NCBI RefSeq assembly: GCF_006757745.1
Contig: NZ_AP019740.1
Coordinates: 1,426,001-1,490,000 of the forward strand
DNA from: Acinetobacter radioresistens DSM 6976 = NBRC 102413 = CIP 103788
GTDB taxonomy: Bacteria > Pseudomonadota > Gammaproteobacteria > Pseudomonadales > Moraxellaceae
Length of the DNA: 64,000 bases
Direction of reading: 5' to 3'
The notes under the pieces: generated by a model
What the model was told of the DNA's origin: nothing
Databases searched by the model: none
What the model saw: only the letters and a program-made list of their open reading frames with translations
Shown: in pieces, positions 15,816-27,184 of the stretch
How the letters are laid out: each line of letters opens with the position of its first letter
How positions within the stretch are numbered: position 1 is the stretch's first letter
Made by a program: the position numbers and the translations under genes

Positions 15816-17159
15816 CTATAAAGTTTTAATTTCTTTCTGTGTAAACGTTTCTGTAGGCTTGAGCTTCTGGTCAGGCTTTAAGAATGAAGAAGCAATAATT
15901 GCCAATACTGCAAAGCTTATAATATACATAATAATTAAGTGCGGACTTCCTTCACCAATACTCAATAGCTTTGTAGCAATTAATGGCGCCAAACCGCCAC
16001 CTAACACACCTGCAAATTGTACCGAAATTGAAATACCGCTATAGCGAATTTCAGCAGGAAATTGGCGAGCAAATAATTGTGACTGCGGTGCATACATAAT
16101 TGGAAAAATTACACCAATTGCCAATACGATTGCTGTCCATACTAAAACAGGATCTTTTGTATTTAACATTGCAAAGAATGGATAGCTATATAGTGCAAGC
16201 ATACAAAGACCAAATCTGAACATATTACGCTGGCCGACTTTATCGGATAAATGTCCGCATAATGGAGTCATTACCATAATGACAGCAGCGCCACAAATTG
16301 TTGCAAATAGAATATCTTGTCTAGGAATATTTAACTGCGTGGTGGTATAGGCTAAAGCAAAGGTGGAAGCCAAGTAGAACCAGGCATTTTCAGCAGCGCG
16401 TGATAGAATAATTGTAATTAACTGTTTTGGATGATTTTTAAACACCTGTAATGCAGGAACTTTAACTTCTTTCGCTTTTTCTTTAATTTTTTCAAAGTCT
16501 GGCGACTCAGGAACTTTCACCCGGATATACCAACCTACCGCCAACAGCACTATACTGGCTAAAAATGGTAAGCGCCAGCCCCAGCTAAACAATGCTTCCT
16601 CGGGTAGTAAAGACACTAGACCCAAAGCCACCGAAGCCAGCATTAAACCGCCTCCAGTACTGGCCTGTGGTAAACTTCCCCAAAAACCCTTTCCACCTTC
16701 TGGAGCATGTTCAACAGCCATGAGAACTGCCCCGCCCCATTCGCCGCCCATCGCCATACCCTGAATAAATCTTAAAATAATCAGACAAACCGTAGCCCAG
16801 TAACCGATCGACTCAAATGTAGGTAACAGTCCGATCATGACTGTCGGGATACCCATTAACATTAAAGTCACTAATAACATGGATTTTCGGCCTACCCTGT
16901 CACCAAAATGGCCAAATACAATACCGCCTAATGGTCGACCAATAAATCCAACAGCGTAGGTTGCAAAAGCTGCGAGTACACCGGTGAGCGGATCAAGGTT
17001 TGGAAAAAATAATTTATTAAAAATGAGTGCAGCAGCAGCACCATAAATAAAAAAGTCATACCATTCAATAGTCGTCCCTACCATACTTGAGATACCTGCC
17101 AGGCGGTGAGAAGACTTTTTAGAATGCGAACCGTTTCCATGTATTGTTTGCATTGTCAT
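15816..17159 (-). CDS. MHS-type MFS transporter (metabolite:H+ symporter family)
   Basis: 447 residues from the ATG at 17159 (AAAAGGAAT upstream); the frame extends further without a ribosome site. Twelve membrane segments, the family start GTTIEWYDFFIYG, and the MFS signature GRPLGGIVFGHFGDRVGRK after helix 2 identify the sugar-porter-like MHS group, which takes up organic acids. It lies at the end of the valine/isobutyrate genes on the same strand, so uptake of a branched-chain acid or related metabolite is likely (inference). Confidence 0.88.
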   Translation of the reverse strand: MTMQTIHGNGSHSKKSSHRLAGISSMVGTTIEWYDFFIYGAAAALIFNKLFFPNLDPLTGVLAAFATYAVGFIGRPLGGIVFGHFGDRVGRKSMLLVTLMLMGIPTVMIGLLPTFESIGYWATVCLIILRFIQGMAMGGEWGGAVLMAVEHAPEGGKGFWGSLPQASTGGGLMLASVALGLVSLLPEEALFSWGWRLPFLASIVLLAVGWYIRVKVPESPDFEKIKEKAKEVKVPALQVFKNHPKQLITIILSRAAENAWFYLASTFALAYTTTQLNIPRQDILFATICGAAVIMVMTPLCGHLSDKVGQRNMFRFGLCMLALYSYPFFAMLNTKDPVLVWTAIVLAIGVIFPIMYAPQSQLFARQFPAEIRYSGISISVQFAGVLGGGLAPLIATKLLSIGEGSPHLIIMYIISFAVLAIIASSFLKPDQKLKPTETFTQKEIKTL

Positions 17160-17272
17160 ATTCCTTTTTAGATTTTCTTGTTTTGAGTTTTTATACGTAT
17201 AATCAGCCCTGACCATAAGTATTTTCAGTTTCTCTCTAGTCTCCTTGAATGTATAACTTCTATATGAATGAC

Positions 17273-18298
17273 TCAGCCGAGTCGCTCTAGAATTTGTTCA
17301 AGCTCTGGATTGCCTTTTTTCCATTGCGGCTGTTTGTCTTTATCAACAATAAGTGCACGGACACCTTCAATGAAGTCACCATGTTCAAACCAGATATCCT
17401 GTAAATCACGCTCAATCTGCATGCACTGTTGTAATGACAAACTTCGTCCTAAGTGCTGAAGTCTCAGGCTGGTCTGTTTCGCAATCAGGGAACGCTGCTG
17501 CAAGGTAATCAGTATTTTATTTGTCCATGCCTTGTACTGCTCGTCTTGTTCATTTTCGAGACTCTGTTCGATATCCTGCAAATTTTTAAAACCGAAATGT
17601 TTTCGAATATTTTCAGACCGTGAACTTAGATCACTCTCAGCAGGACGGGTAATATACTTTCCAATCATCTGTTGTATTTTTTCTTTATTTAAACTGGATG
17701 AATGAGCCAGCTCATTCTGTAAAGCCTGAAGTTTTTCTCCAGGCACATGGTAGTCAATCAGATCAAGATAAAGTGCATCACTACTGCTGATTTGCTCGCC
17801 GGTAATCGCCATATAGACGCCGATATCATCAAGACGAGATAGAAAGTGTGTTGCTGCAACATCAGGGAAAAAGCCGATTGCTGTTTCCGGCATGGCAAAA
17901 CGGGACTTTTCACTACTCACAATAATATGACAGGCCTGTGCCAGACCGAAACCTCCACCCAGCACATAGCCATCCAGTATGACTATAACCGGTTTCTGAT
18001 AATCACGAATCCTGTTAAGCATGTCGTATTCAGCACTAAAATATGCTTTATGCGCTTCAGTTTGGTTTTTATAATTATCATATAGATAACGAATATCGCC
18101 ACCTGCGCAAAAAGCTTTTTGACTGTTTGATTTAATCAATATAGCCTGAATAGAATGATCCTGTTGCCATGTCTCAAATTGCATATGAATCTGATGAATC
18201 ATCTCAATTGAAAGTGCATTAAGATTTGCGACACGGTTTAGACTGATTATTCCCAGAACGCCCTGCTGTTCAATGATTAAATGCTTTTCCATATCCAT
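17273..18298 (-). CDS. 3-hydroxyisobutyryl-CoA hydrolase
   Basis: 341 residues of the enoyl-CoA hydratase/isomerase superfamily, HIBYL-CoA hydrolase branch: AFCAGGDIRYLYD near residue 63 and GYVLGGGFGLAQACHIIV near 109 for the oxyanion hole. Length (about 340-380) and the long C-terminal helical extension distinguish it from the 257-residue hydratase encoded next to it. It releases free 3-hydroxyisobutyrate for MmsB, cutting off reactive methacrylyl-CoA. Ribosome site AGGAG lies 9 bp before ATG; 12 bp separate it from the upstream gene. Confidence 0.88.
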   Translation of the reverse strand: MDMEKHLIIEQQGVLGIISLNRVANLNALSIEMIHQIHMQFETWQQDHSIQAILIKSNSQKAFCAGGDIRYLYDNYKNQTEAHKAYFSAEYDMLNRIRDYQKPVIVILDGYVLGGGFGLAQACHIIVSSEKSRFAMPETAIGFFPDVAATHFLSRLDDIGVYMAITGEQISSSDALYLDLIDYHVPGEKLQALQNELAHSSSLNKEKIQQMIGKYITRPAESDLSSRSENIRKHFGFKNLQDIEQSLENEQDEQYKAWTNKILITLQQRSLIAKQTSLRLQHLGRSLSLQQCMQIERDLQDIWFEHGDFIEGVRALIVDKDKQPQWKKGNPELEQILERLG

Positions 18299-18310
18299 CT
18301 CATCATTCTC

Positions 18311-19084
18311 CTATTGATTTTTAAAGTGAGCTTGGCGCTTTTCAATAAATGCCTGCATACCCTCTTTCTGATCTAGCGTTGCAAATACAGAATGAAAAGC
18401 ACGGCGTTCAAAGCGTAAACCTTCAGCTAGATTTACTTCAAAGGCACGATTAATCGACTCTTTAATCATCATGCTTGCAGTTAAAGATTTGGATGCAATT
18501 TTTTCAGCTGCCTGCATGGTCTGTTCTAGCAGTTGCTCTTTACTGAAAATGCGGGCAACCAGACCGCACTGCTCTGCTTCAACAGCCTCCATCTGGCGTG
18601 CGGTCAGGCACATTTCCATTGCTTTGGCTTTACCTACTGCAAGTGTCAGGCGTTGTGTGCCCCCTATACCCGGTATCACACCTAAAGTTAATTCTGGCAA
18701 GCCAAACTTGGCATTATCTGCACAGTAAATAAAATCGCACATTAATGCTAATTCACAGCCGCCCCCTAACGCATAACCGCTTACTGCTGCAATTAAAGGT
18801 TTACGGCGCTGTGCAATTCGGTCGGCAAGGTTGAAAAAATCATCAAGATAAATTCCGGGAAAGGCAAGCTCAGCCATTTCCTTGATATCTGCGCCCGCAG
18901 CAAAAGCTTTTTCTGAACCTGCCAAAACCATGCAGCCAATTTCCTGATCTTTTTCCAGATCATCAAGTGCCAGGTTTATTTCACTGATCAACTCGGAATT
19001 TAATGCATTCAAGGCCTTAGGCCGGTTCAAGGTAATGAGACCTACCCCGTTACGTTTTTCTAGTAAGATTGTTTCAAACTGCAT
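18311..19084 (-). CDS. Enoyl-CoA hydratase (methacrylyl-CoA hydration)
   Basis: 257 residues, the usual crotonase length. The oxyanion-hole segments AFAAGADIKEMAE (about 59-71) and GYALGGGCELALMCDF (about 104-119) are present, and both catalytic glutamates are expected (GLPELTLGVIPGIGGTQRL). In this operon it would hydrate methacrylyl-CoA to 3-hydroxyisobutyryl-CoA in valine breakdown. The general substrate range of crotonases leaves other enoyl-CoAs possible. Confidence 0.86.
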   Translation of the reverse strand: MQFETILLEKRNGVGLITLNRPKALNALNSELISEINLALDDLEKDQEIGCMVLAGSEKAFAAGADIKEMAELAFPGIYLDDFFNLADRIAQRRKPLIAAVSGYALGGGCELALMCDFIYCADNAKFGLPELTLGVIPGIGGTQRLTLAVGKAKAMEMCLTARQMEAVEAEQCGLVARIFSKEQLLEQTMQAAEKIASKSLTASMMIKESINRAFEVNLAEGLRFERRAFHSVFATLDQKEGMQAFIEKRQAHFKNQ

Positions 19085-19128
19085 ACTTCATCCTTATATT
19101 TTTATAATCCTTCCAAACTGTTAGAACC

Positions 19129-20256
19129 TTATAGGCTACGCGCAATCACCAGACGCTGAATATCGCTTGTACCTTCATAGATCTGACAAATACGAGCATC
19201 ACGATAAATCCGCTCAATAGGAAAGTCTTTTAAATAGCCATAGCCGCCAAAAATTTGTAAAGCTGACGAACATACCCGCTCTGCCATTTCCGAAGAAAAT
19301 AATTTCGCCATAGACGCTTCATTCAGACAGGGTTTACCTGCTTCTTTAAGACGGGCTGCATGATGAACCAGTTGACGGGCTGCTTCAATTTCTGTCGCCA
19401 TACTGGCTAAACGAAATGCAATAGCCTGATGTTCAAAAATAGGCTGGCCAAAGGTAATGCGTTCTTTAGCATAACGGGTCGCTTCTTCAATTGCAGCACG
19501 TGCCAGTCCAACAGCTTGTGCGGCAATTCCAATACGGCCACCCTCCAGATTGGAAAGTGCAATTTTCAGCCCTTCGCCTTGTTGTCCCAACATTAAAGTA
19601 TTAGGTACACGTACATCAGTTAAGGCAATCTGGCAGGTATCTGAAGCATGTAAGCCAAGCTTTTCCTCGGTACGAACGACTTCATAGCCTTGTGTTTCAC
19701 GAGGCACAATAAATGCACTGATTCCTTTTTTACCTGCTTCCGGATCAGTTATGGCAAACACAATAATAACTCCTGCATTATTTCCAGAAGTAATGAACTG
19801 CTTGGCACCATTAATAATCCAGTCATCTCCATTTTTTACCGCACGGGTTCTGATAGCAGCTGCATCTGAACCGGTATGAGGTTCAGTCAGTGCAAATGCG
19901 CCAATCATCTCACCTTGAGCCAATGGCATCAGATATTTCTGTTTTTGCTCGGCTGTGCCAAATTTAGCTATAGGTACACAACCAACAGAATTATGGACAC
20001 TCATAATGGTCGAGGTCGCACCATCTGCAGCCGCAATTTCTTCAAGGGCCAACACATAGGCCAGATTCCCGGTGTCTGAACCACCCCACTGCTCTGGAAT
20101 AAGCATACCCATAAGACCCAGCTTGCCCATTTGCGATAAGACTTCTTTAGGAAAAGTACTATGTTTATCCCACTCGGCTGCTTTGGGCTTGATTTGTTCC
20201 TGCGCAAAACTTCTTGCCATATCCTGAATTAATAACTGTTCTTCCGTAAATTGCAT
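19129..20256 (-). CDS. Acyl-CoA dehydrogenase (isobutyryl-CoA dehydrogenase candidate)
   Basis: 375 residues from the ATG for [18 protein letters not shown] (AAGGA 9 bp upstream), the canonical acyl-CoA dehydrogenase start and length. FAD-domain motifs [19 protein letters not shown] and [17 protein letters not shown] are present, and the catalytic base is the Glu in [14 protein letters not shown] at the C-terminus. Operon context gives isobutyryl-CoA to methacrylyl-CoA as the likely reaction. Confidence 0.87.
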   Translation of the reverse strand: MQFTEEQLLIQDMARSFAQEQIKPKAAEWDKHSTFPKEVLSQMGKLGLMGMLIPEQWGGSDTGNLAYVLALEEIAAADGATSTIMSVHNSVGCVPIAKFGTAEQKQKYLMPLAQGEMIGAFALTEPHTGSDAAAIRTRAVKNGDDWIINGAKQFITSGNNAGVIIVFAITDPEAGKKGISAFIVPRETQGYEVVRTEEKLGLHASDTCQIALTDVRVPNTLMLGQQGEGLKIALSNLEGGRIGIAAQAVGLARAAIEEATRYAKERITFGQPIFEHQAIAFRLASMATEIEAARQLVHHAARLKEAGKPCLNEASMAKLFSSEMAERVCSSALQIFGGYGYLKDFPIERIYRDARICQIYEGTSDIQRLVIARSL

Positions 20257-20306
20257 CTCATGATCCTTGAGTAAGTTATCCTCTTTATGAATGAGGTATT
20301 GCCTCA

Positions 20307-21965
20307 TCAGACAGCCTTGCTGTTTGCCTGCTGTTTTGCGATTTCCTGATTACGTAGTAAAAAGCGCTGTATCTTTCCGCTTGGCGTTTTAGGGAGTTCG
20401 GTCACGAATTCAACCTGTCTTGGGTAAGCATGGGCGGATAGACGTTTTTTTACAAATTGTCCAAGCTGCTCTGACAGCTCATCTGAGGGAGCTCTGCCTT
20501 CTGCCAGAACGACAAAAGCTTTTACAATTTCAGTGCGCTCCGGGTCAGGTACTCCAACCACAGCTGCTTCAATTACGGCATCATGCTCGAGAAGTGCACT
20601 TTCTACATCGAAAGGTCCAATACGGTAACCCGAAGTTGTAATGACATCATCACTTCTGCCTACAAAACTCATACTGCCATTTTCATGGAGTTCGGCAGTG
20701 TCACCTGTAAGGTAATAATGCTTTACGAAAGGAGTTTTACGGCTCTCTTTATAACCACCAAACCACATCATGGGAGACTGGTTAATGTCTACTGCCAAAA
20801 TACCTGGAGTACCTGCAGGAAGTTCATTTCCCTGCTCATCTACGACAGCAATACGGTAACCCGGGCTTGCGAAGCCGGCTGCACCTGCACGGATCTCATG
20901 ATTTAGTCCATGGTGGTTACATACCACCATACCTACCTCGGTCTGGCCATAATGGTCAAAAATTGGTGCATCCAGAACCTGTCTGAACCAGCGAAATACT
21001 TCTGGATTTAAGGGTTCACCTGCACTGCTAACCACACGAAACTTTCCTTTAAGCTGGCCCATCTGTGCAGGGTCAGCAGCCATCATCATACGGTAAGCGG
21101 TAGGTGCGCCTGCCAAATTGGTAATTTGATAATCATTTACAATCTGGCATAAACTTTCGATACTGAAGCCCCCTTCATAAAACAAGGTGGCATGACCTAA
21201 AAGTAATGGTCCGGTTATTCCATAGTACAAACCATACGCCCAGCCCGGATCGGCAATATTCCAGAAGGCATCTTCAGTTTTCAGTCCAATAGCATCCTTC
21301 ATATAGTTGCCAAAAGCGATTAAGGCTTTCAATGGTACTTCCAGTGGTTTTGCAGGACCAGTTGTGCCGGAAGTAAACATGAGCAAGAACGGGTCCTGAA
21401 CGGTTTGCATAACCATTTCACATTGGTCAGATTGCGCATTAACCATATTCCAGAAGTTTAGATCACCCTGTGGTACATTGCCCTCCCGGTCTGCCACGGT
21501 CACAATTTTCGGACACTGTTCGACTTCTTCGAGCTTACTGCGGTTGCCAATATCGGTAATGACCAGTTTGCTTTTTGCCAGCTGTAAGCGATGTTCTATA
21601 GCTTTAGGTCCAAAAGCCGTAAACAGGGGCTGATATACTGCGCCAATACGCCAAGCGCCTAAAATGGTTGCCAGTAATTCAGGCGTTCGGGGTAATAAAC
21701 CGGATACCCGGTCACCGGGCTTTACCCCTTGAGATTTTAAAAAATTAGCAAACTGACTTGACCATTGCTTTAACTGGCCAAACGTATACTGTTCCTTTCT
21801 CCCATCCTTGCCCTGCCAGTACAACGCAATCTGGTCGCTATCTACATCAGCATGGCGATCACAACATTCATGGCATGCATTAAGTTGTTCTGGTGACCCT
21901 GCTAACAGATTTCTTACCACCGTATTTAAATCAAATTCTTTTACTGCATCGTGATAATCCAACAT
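20307..21965 (-). CDS. AMP-dependent acyl-CoA synthetase
   Basis: 552 residues of the adenylate-forming family: P-loop-like [13 protein letters not shown] (about 195-207), [10 protein letters not shown] (about 335), [16 protein letters not shown] hinge (about 435) and the catalytic lysine in [10 protein letters not shown] near residue 535. It resembles the acetyl/propionyl-CoA synthetase side of the family. In this operon it may activate isobutyrate or propionate/methylmalonate-derived acids; the exact substrate is inferred. Confidence 0.85.
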   Translation of the reverse strand: MLDYHDAVKEFDLNTVVRNLLAGSPEQLNACHECCDRHADVDSDQIALYWQGKDGRKEQYTFGQLKQWSSQFANFLKSQGVKPGDRVSGLLPRTPELLATILGAWRIGAVYQPLFTAFGPKAIEHRLQLAKSKLVITDIGNRSKLEEVEQCPKIVTVADREGNVPQGDLNFWNMVNAQSDQCEMVMQTVQDPFLLMFTSGTTGPAKPLEVPLKALIAFGNYMKDAIGLKTEDAFWNIADPGWAYGLYYGITGPLLLGHATLFYEGGFSIESLCQIVNDYQITNLAGAPTAYRMMMAADPAQMGQLKGKFRVVSSAGEPLNPEVFRWFRQVLDAPIFDHYGQTEVGMVVCNHHGLNHEIRAGAAGFASPGYRIAVVDEQGNELPAGTPGILAVDINQSPMMWFGGYKESRKTPFVKHYYLTGDTAELHENGSMSFVGRSDDVITTSGYRIGPFDVESALLEHDAVIEAAVVGVPDPERTEIVKAFVVLAEGRAPSDELSEQLGQFVKKRLSAHAYPRQVEFVTELPKTPSGKIQRFLLRNQEIAKQQANSKAV

Positions 21966-22042
21966 GATTGTTACCTCAGTCTGGTTTTATTGTTATTCAT
22001 GACACGGGTGTTTTGATTTTATGCCATCCACTGGCTAAATGA

Positions 22043-22933
22043 TTATGCTTGTTTTGGAAGATACTGCTGAATAATACTTGAAAAATCGAGGTTGGCATTA
22101 CCCTGCATGCATAGCTGTTGATAAAGCTGCTGTACCAGTCCACCCAATACTACGGGCTGTTTGACCTGCCCCGCTGCTTCAACCGCCAGACCAAGATCTT
22201 TCAGCATTAATTGTGTGGCAAAACCATCCTTATAGCCTTTGGAAGCTGGCGCATTTTCACAGATATCTGGCCAAGGGTTGCAGACCTCAGAGCTCCAGCA
22301 GCGGCCACTTGAGCTGTTAATAACACCAGCAAGTGCCTGTGGATCAATCCCTAGCTTGACTCCAAGTGCCATACCTTCAGCGACGGCGGCCATAGATATG
22401 CCTAAAATCAGGTTATTACAGATTTTAGCAATTTGTCCTGCACCTACATCACCACAGTGCACCATGTTTTTGCCCATCGGAGTTAACACCGTTTTAACCC
22501 GTATAAAAGTAGCCTCATCTGTGCCGACCATAAAGGTCAATGTTCCTGCCTGTGCACCTATGGTTCCACCAGAAACTGGTGCATCACAGATAGTAATCTC
22601 TCTTTCTGCTGCACTTGCTGCAATATCTTTAATTGTTTGTGGGTCAATAGTGCTACTGTCGATACATAAACTACCCGCCTTAAGTACTGCCAAAACGCCA
22701 TTTTCCCCCAGATATACATCCTTTACATGCTTTGCCGCAGGTAACATGGTAATAACGACATCTGCCGTTCGCGCCGCGGCCTGAGGGCTGTCACAAGCAA
22801 TCCCTCCAGCCTCTGTAAAGTAGGTAACTGCAGTTTCACTTAAATCAAAACCGTAGACATTTAAACCTGCTTTGAGGAGATTCTGGGCCATTTTCCCGCC
22901 CATATTTCCCAGACCAATAAAAGCAATATTCAT
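22043..22933 (-). CDS. mmsB: 3-hydroxyisobutyrate dehydrogenase
   Basis: 296 residues of the beta-hydroxyacid dehydrogenase family. An N-terminal Rossmann motif GLGNMGGKMAQNLLKAG is followed by DAPVSGGTIGAQAGTLTFMVG (substrate loop, about 118-138) and the catalytic Lys segment GAGQIAKICNNL (about 163-174). It oxidises 3-hydroxyisobutyrate to methylmalonate semialdehyde with NAD+. It is 15 bp from mmsA, the enzyme for the next step. Confidence 0.93.
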   Translation of the reverse strand: MNIAFIGLGNMGGKMAQNLLKAGLNVYGFDLSETAVTYFTEAGGIACDSPQAAARTADVVITMLPAAKHVKDVYLGENGVLAVLKAGSLCIDSSTIDPQTIKDIAASAAEREITICDAPVSGGTIGAQAGTLTFMVGTDEATFIRVKTVLTPMGKNMVHCGDVGAGQIAKICNNLILGISMAAVAEGMALGVKLGIDPQALAGVINSSSGRCWSSEVCNPWPDICENAPASKGYKDGFATQLMLKDLGLAVEAAGQVKQPVVLGGLVQQLYQQLCMQGNANLDFSSIIQQYLPKQA

Positions 22934-22948
22934 CCTTGAACTCCTGAA

Positions 22949-24466
22949 TTAGCGTAAGCTGATGGTTGTGTTTACTTCGCCTGCTTCCTGCGTATCTTCA
23001 AACCAGCGGCTGGTAATGGTCTTCGTCTGTGTATAGAACTGGACAGCCTGTTTCCCATAAGGCCCGAGATCTCCAAGTTTTGAGCCACGTGAGCCTGTAA
23101 AACTGAAGAACGGTACTGGTACTGGAATCGGAATATTGATACCAACCTGGCCAATATCAATCATGTTCTGGAAAGTACGTGCTGTTGCACCACTTTGGGT
23201 AAACAAACCAACGCCATTACCAAATGGATTGGCATTGATCAGTTCGATTGCTTCTTCAAGAGAATCCACACAGATAATCGAAAGCACAGGCCCAAAGATT
23301 TCTTCTTTATAAATACGCATGTCTGTGCTGACATGGTTGAAAATCGTAGCGCCAACAAAGTTGCCATTTTCGTAGCCTTTAACCTCAACATCACGGCCAT
23401 CTAGTAAAAGTTCGGCGCCCTCTTCTACACCGCTATTAATTAGCTCTACCACTCGGGCTTTAGCACGTTTTGAAATCACTGGTCCAATATCTGTATTTGG
23501 CTCATGACCGGCATTTACACTCAGCATTTTGGCTTTTTCTACCAGATCATGAATCCAGTTCTTACTTTCACCTACCATAACAGCTACAGACAATGCCATA
23601 CAACGTTGCCCGGCAGCTCCAAATGCGGCGCCGACTAAAGCATTAAGAGTTTGCTCTTTATTGGCATCGGGCATGACAGCGACATGATTTTTCGCACCCA
23701 TCATCGACTGAACACGCTTACCATGCTGACCGGCAAGGTTATAGACATGAGTTCCAACAGCGGTTGACCCTACGAAAGAAACTGCCTTGATATATTGATG
23801 TGTACACAAACGGTCGACTACGTCTTTGCCACCATGCACAACATTTAAGACGCCTGCCGGAATACCGGCCTGAACCGCAAGCTCAACCAGCATCATGGTA
23901 GATAACGGGTCCTGCTCAGATGGCTTGAGAACAAATGTATTACCACATACAATCGCCATCGGGAACATCCAGAGGGGAATCATGGCTGGAAAGTTAAAAG
24001 GTGTAATACCGGCACAGACTCCTAGCGGTTGTTGTAAGGTATAAGTATCTACCCCGCGTGCTACCCCTTCGGCATATTCCCCCATTTGTAATGTGCCAAT
24101 TGAACAGGCATGTTCGACTACTTCCAGACCACGCTGAATATCGCCCTCAGCATCTGCCAGGGTTTTACCCTGCTCAGTAGTCAGCACATGGGCAATCTCT
24201 TTCATGTTGTCACGGATTAAATCTTGCAGCTTGAGCATAATACGCATACGTGCCTGGATCGGGGTTAAACGCCAGCTTTTAAAAGCGTCTTGTGCAGCAT
24301 TAATTGCAGCTTCTACTTCATCTGGCGTCGCCATCGGCACACGACCCACAACTTCTTGTGTGGCCGGATTAATAATATCCTGCCATTCTGAAGTAGTAGA
24401 TTCTACAAACTGCCCATTAATTAATAATTTGGCTGTTGTGGTCTGAATATTTGTCATTGTGTTCAT
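22949..24466 (-). CDS. mmsA: Methylmalonate-semialdehyde dehydrogenase (CoA-acylating)
   Basis: 505 residues of the aldehyde dehydrogenase superfamily, MmsA branch: [20 protein letters not shown] near 150-170, [14 protein letters not shown] near 235, and the catalytic cysteine in [11 protein letters not shown] near 285. It converts methylmalonate semialdehyde to propionyl-CoA, the last step of valine degradation. GGAGAGG precedes the ATG, and the divergent LysR gene begins 164 bp away. Confidence 0.94.
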   Translation of the reverse strand: MNTMTNIQTTTAKLLINGQFVESTTSEWQDIINPATQEVVGRVPMATPDEVEAAINAAQDAFKSWRLTPIQARMRIMLKLQDLIRDNMKEIAHVLTTEQGKTLADAEGDIQRGLEVVEHACSIGTLQMGEYAEGVARGVDTYTLQQPLGVCAGITPFNFPAMIPLWMFPMAIVCGNTFVLKPSEQDPLSTMMLVELAVQAGIPAGVLNVVHGGKDVVDRLCTHQYIKAVSFVGSTAVGTHVYNLAGQHGKRVQSMMGAKNHVAVMPDANKEQTLNALVGAAFGAAGQRCMALSVAVMVGESKNWIHDLVEKAKMLSVNAGHEPNTDIGPVISKRAKARVVELINSGVEEGAELLLDGRDVEVKGYENGNFVGATIFNHVSTDMRIYKEEIFGPVLSIICVDSLEEAIELINANPFGNGVGLFTQSGATARTFQNMIDIGQVGINIPIPVPVPFFSFTGSRGSKLGDLGPYGKQAVQFYTQTKTITSRWFEDTQEAGEVNTTISLR

Positions 24467-24630
24467 AGCCTCTCCATGGGCGATATTCTTGTTGTGCTGT
24501 AATCAGAAAATATCCTAAAGCCGTATTTTCATCTTTTCGGTTTCACTTGAGACTAACAAAGAAGGTTTTGACTACCAATACAAATTCGCGCACGATTACT
24601 GTGCAAATATGCACAAGGGATAAAATAAAA

Positions 24631-25512
24631 ATGAAAGTGGATTGGGATCATCTACAGTTTTTTCTGGTATTGGCACGAGCCAAAACCCTCACCAATACAG
24701 CACGTATTATTGGAGTAGAACATAGTACGGTATCTAGACGGATTCAGGCACTGGAGCTGGCATTAGGGACGCCGTTATTTAAACGGGAAGCCACGGGTTA
24801 TGAATTGACGCTTGAAGGGCTGGCTCTGGTTCCGCGAGTGGAACAGATGGAACAGGCATTTTTACAGATAGAAAAGCCTCATCAGCCTTTACAAGGTCGT
24901 GTGCGAATTGGCACACCAGAAGGCTTTGGTACTGCATTTTTAGCAAAATTACTGGCAGAATTATCCAAACAGTATCCTCTGCTTACCATTGATTTAATCC
25001 CTGTACCTAAAATGATCAAGCTTTCTCACCGTGAAGCCGATATTGTCATTTCGATTGACCGTCCAAAATCCGGGCCTTATATCATTACCCGTCTTAGTGA
25101 TTACTGTTTAAAAATATATGGCAGCAAAGATTATCTGGCGGCCAGTTCACCTATCCATCAGCTTGAAGATTTAAAACAGCATCGTTTTGTGAACTATATC
25201 GATGACCTGATATATAGTCCTGAACTGTACTGTCTGGAACGTTTGCCCCTACAACTGAGTGCCAGCTTCAGGAGTAGCAGTATTTTAGCTCAGCAAATCG
25301 CTGTTAGTGCCGGAGCAGGTCTGGCAATTTTGCCCAAATTCTTGGCAGATGAACAACCAGAACTTGAACAGGTACTGCACAAAGAAGTCCGTTTTATTCA
25401 TACTTTCTGGATGCTGACACTGGTAGATTTACAGCATGAGCCACGCATCAAGCTGGTATGGGATTTTTTAAGAACACAGGCTGACAAATACCAGCATCTA
25501 CTTATGGATTAA
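24631..25512 (+). CDS. LysR family regulator of the valine/isobutyrate operon
   Basis: I place the start at the ATG for MKVDWDHLQFFLVLARAKT (24631), with AAGGGAT upstream and the HTH at the expected distance; the frame extends 28 codons further without support. 293 residues: winged HTH (about 10-60, VEHSTVSRRIQALE) and an effector-binding domain. It is divergent from mmsA and is the likely regulator of the operon. Confidence 0.88.
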   Translation: MKVDWDHLQFFLVLARAKTLTNTARIIGVEHSTVSRRIQALELALGTPLFKREATGYELTLEGLALVPRVEQMEQAFLQIEKPHQPLQGRVRIGTPEGFGTAFLAKLLAELSKQYPLLTIDLIPVPKMIKLSHREADIVISIDRPKSGPYIITRLSDYCLKIYGSKDYLAASSPIHQLEDLKQHRFVNYIDDLIYSPELYCLERLPLQLSASFRSSSILAQQIAVSAGAGLAILPKFLADEQPELEQVLHKEVRFIHTFWMLTLVDLQHEPRIKLVWDFLRTQADKYQHLLMD

Positions 25513-25533
25513 ACTTTTTAACTAAAATATTGA

Positions 25534-26148
25534 CTAAATCTGAGCTTTATCCAGTGCGGCTTTAATGACATGCTCTGACTCAAAGTCATGATAGGTCTTG
25601 CGTTCAGAATATTCATGAGCCAGAGGTTGTACTTCTTTTAAAGTAAGCCGGCTACGCTCAGCCAAACGTATATACTCTTCAGTTCCTTTTCGCTTCCATT
25701 CAATTTCTTGGGCTTCTAATACTCTAATAACCTTAGCCGGGCTACCCAAAGCCAGCACATTTTCAGGAATGACTGCTTTTGCCTTGACCGTGCTATTGGC
25801 ACCAATAATAGTATTTTCACCAATTTCTGCGTCATCCAGTATGACGCTATTCATACCTACCAGAACATTTTTACGAATTTTACAGCCATGTAAAATGGCG
25901 CCATGACCGATATGTCCATACTCTTCAATTAAAGTGATACTGGCCGGGAAGCCATGCACAGTACATGAGTCCTGAATATTCGCATTTTTCCGAACATGTA
26001 TACGGCCAAAATCTGCCCGCAGACTGGCAAATGGACCAATATATACTCCCTCTTCAATGATAACATCACCAATCAATACGGCTGTTGGGTGAATATAGGC
26101 TCCGGGGCTTACTACCGGAATAACTCCATCAATCTCATAACATGGCAT
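25534..26148 (-). CDS. paaY: PaaY: hexapeptide-repeat thioesterase / gamma-carbonic-anhydrase-like protein
   Basis: 204 residues built of left-handed beta-helix hexapeptide repeats ([20 protein letters not shown], then [25 protein letters not shown]) with metal-binding histidines. It matches PaaY/CaiE proteins, which hydrolyse dead-end CoA adducts in phenylacetate breakdown. It sits just downstream of paaX on the same strand. Confidence 0.9.
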   Translation of the reverse strand: MPCYEIDGVIPVVSPGAYIHPTAVLIGDVIIEEGVYIGPFASLRADFGRIHVRKNANIQDSCTVHGFPASITLIEEYGHIGHGAILHGCKIRKNVLVGMNSVILDDAEIGENTIIGANSTVKAKAVIPENVLALGSPAKVIRVLEAQEIEWKRKGTEEYIRLAERSRLTLKEVQPLAHEYSERKTYHDFESEHVIKAALDKAQI

Positions 26149-26184
26149 TTTTACTTCCTTTTAATTTATTCTATTTACCTAAAG

Positions 26185-27123
26185 CTATATGGTAACTTCC
26201 TGTTTTAAACCGCCAAAACGTTTGTAAAACTGTGGATGTGCTGGTGGCATAGAGCCTTCTGCAGTTCTGGCCAGCTCCAGAAAAAAATCTTCTGCCGGAT
26301 GAAAAACCATTTGATATACATTACTGCTAAGATTGCGGGCAGTTAGTGAAAGCCAGTTAGAAGGCAGTAATTCAAAAGGCAGATTTGGATCTTTAAGTAA
26401 AATACGGCGGTACTGATGAATCAGTAAAATACGGATCTGGAAGGCTTGTATTGGGTCCAGGTCATCTATACTTTCAATCAGATTCAGGACTTCTCTAAAA
26501 TCACCAATAAACTTTTCATAACGCTGATGTAATTCCTGCACCGGCCAGTTAGTCTCGACCATACGTTTTACAGTTGGATAAGACTCTTGCCAGAGTTCCA
26601 GAGCCTCCGCCTTGAAAAGAACCACCTGATCACTCATTTTTAGGTTAAGTAGCAGACTTTGCAGTTTAAGATGATCACAACCCGGATATGCCATAACATT
26701 GGTAGCAATATTGGCGAAACCGAGCCATTCCAGTTCTTTTTTTAAAATAATCTTGTTTTCAAGCTCAACTGAACTGAGTAGCACCAGGTCCCATTTCTGG
26801 TCCCATTCTTTATGGCTCAGATTATAAATTTTCTGGTCAGCATTCACAAAGCGCTGGCGACTGCTTTCTGTAACGCGATAATAACTGGTTCTGCCTATTT
26901 TTTCAGAAATCAGCCAGCCGTTTTGTGCCAGCCGGAAAACGGCTGTACGTACCGAACGTTCATTGAATCCGAATACATCCATCAGCTGAATCAGGCTGGC
27001 GAGACTGATGATTCCACCACGATGGAAAATACAGTCACCAAATACAGTCATAATGAGCGAAGTGCCGCTCAAAGGCTCATTACTGATAAAATCATCGATG
27101 ACTTGTTTGAGTTTTGGGTTCAT
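26185..27123 (-). CDS. paaX: PaaX, phenylacetic acid degradation operon repressor
   Basis: About 312 residues. I start at the ATG for MNPKLKQVIDDFI, or the GTG one codon before it, which is better spaced from AAGGTG. The N-terminal winged HTH (about 20-80; GIISLASLIQLMDVFGFNERSVRTAVFRLAQNGWL) is typical, followed by the long PaaX C-terminal domain. PaaX represses paa promoters until phenylacetyl-CoA binds. It lies 62 bp or less from paaK. Confidence 0.92.
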   Translation of the reverse strand: MNPKLKQVIDDFISNEPLSGTSLIMTVFGDCIFHRGGIISLASLIQLMDVFGFNERSVRTAVFRLAQNGWLISEKIGRTSYYRVTESSRQRFVNADQKIYNLSHKEWDQKWDLVLLSSVELENKIILKKELEWLGFANIATNVMAYPGCDHLKLQSLLLNLKMSDQVVLFKAEALELWQESYPTVKRMVETNWPVQELHQRYEKFIGDFREVLNLIESIDDLDPIQAFQIRILLIHQYRRILLKDPNLPFELLPSNWLSLTARNLSSNVYQMVFHPAEDFFLELARTAEGSMPPAHPQFYKRFGGLKQEVTI

Positions 27124-27184
27124 CACGTTTAAATTCACCTTTGAAACGAAGTGATTTATCACAGGATAAACCACCTAGACCAAT

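Noticed and set aside
22239..22784. Long antisense frame of 181 codons inside mmsB
   Set aside because: It is the antisense shadow of a well-conserved dehydrogenase gene.
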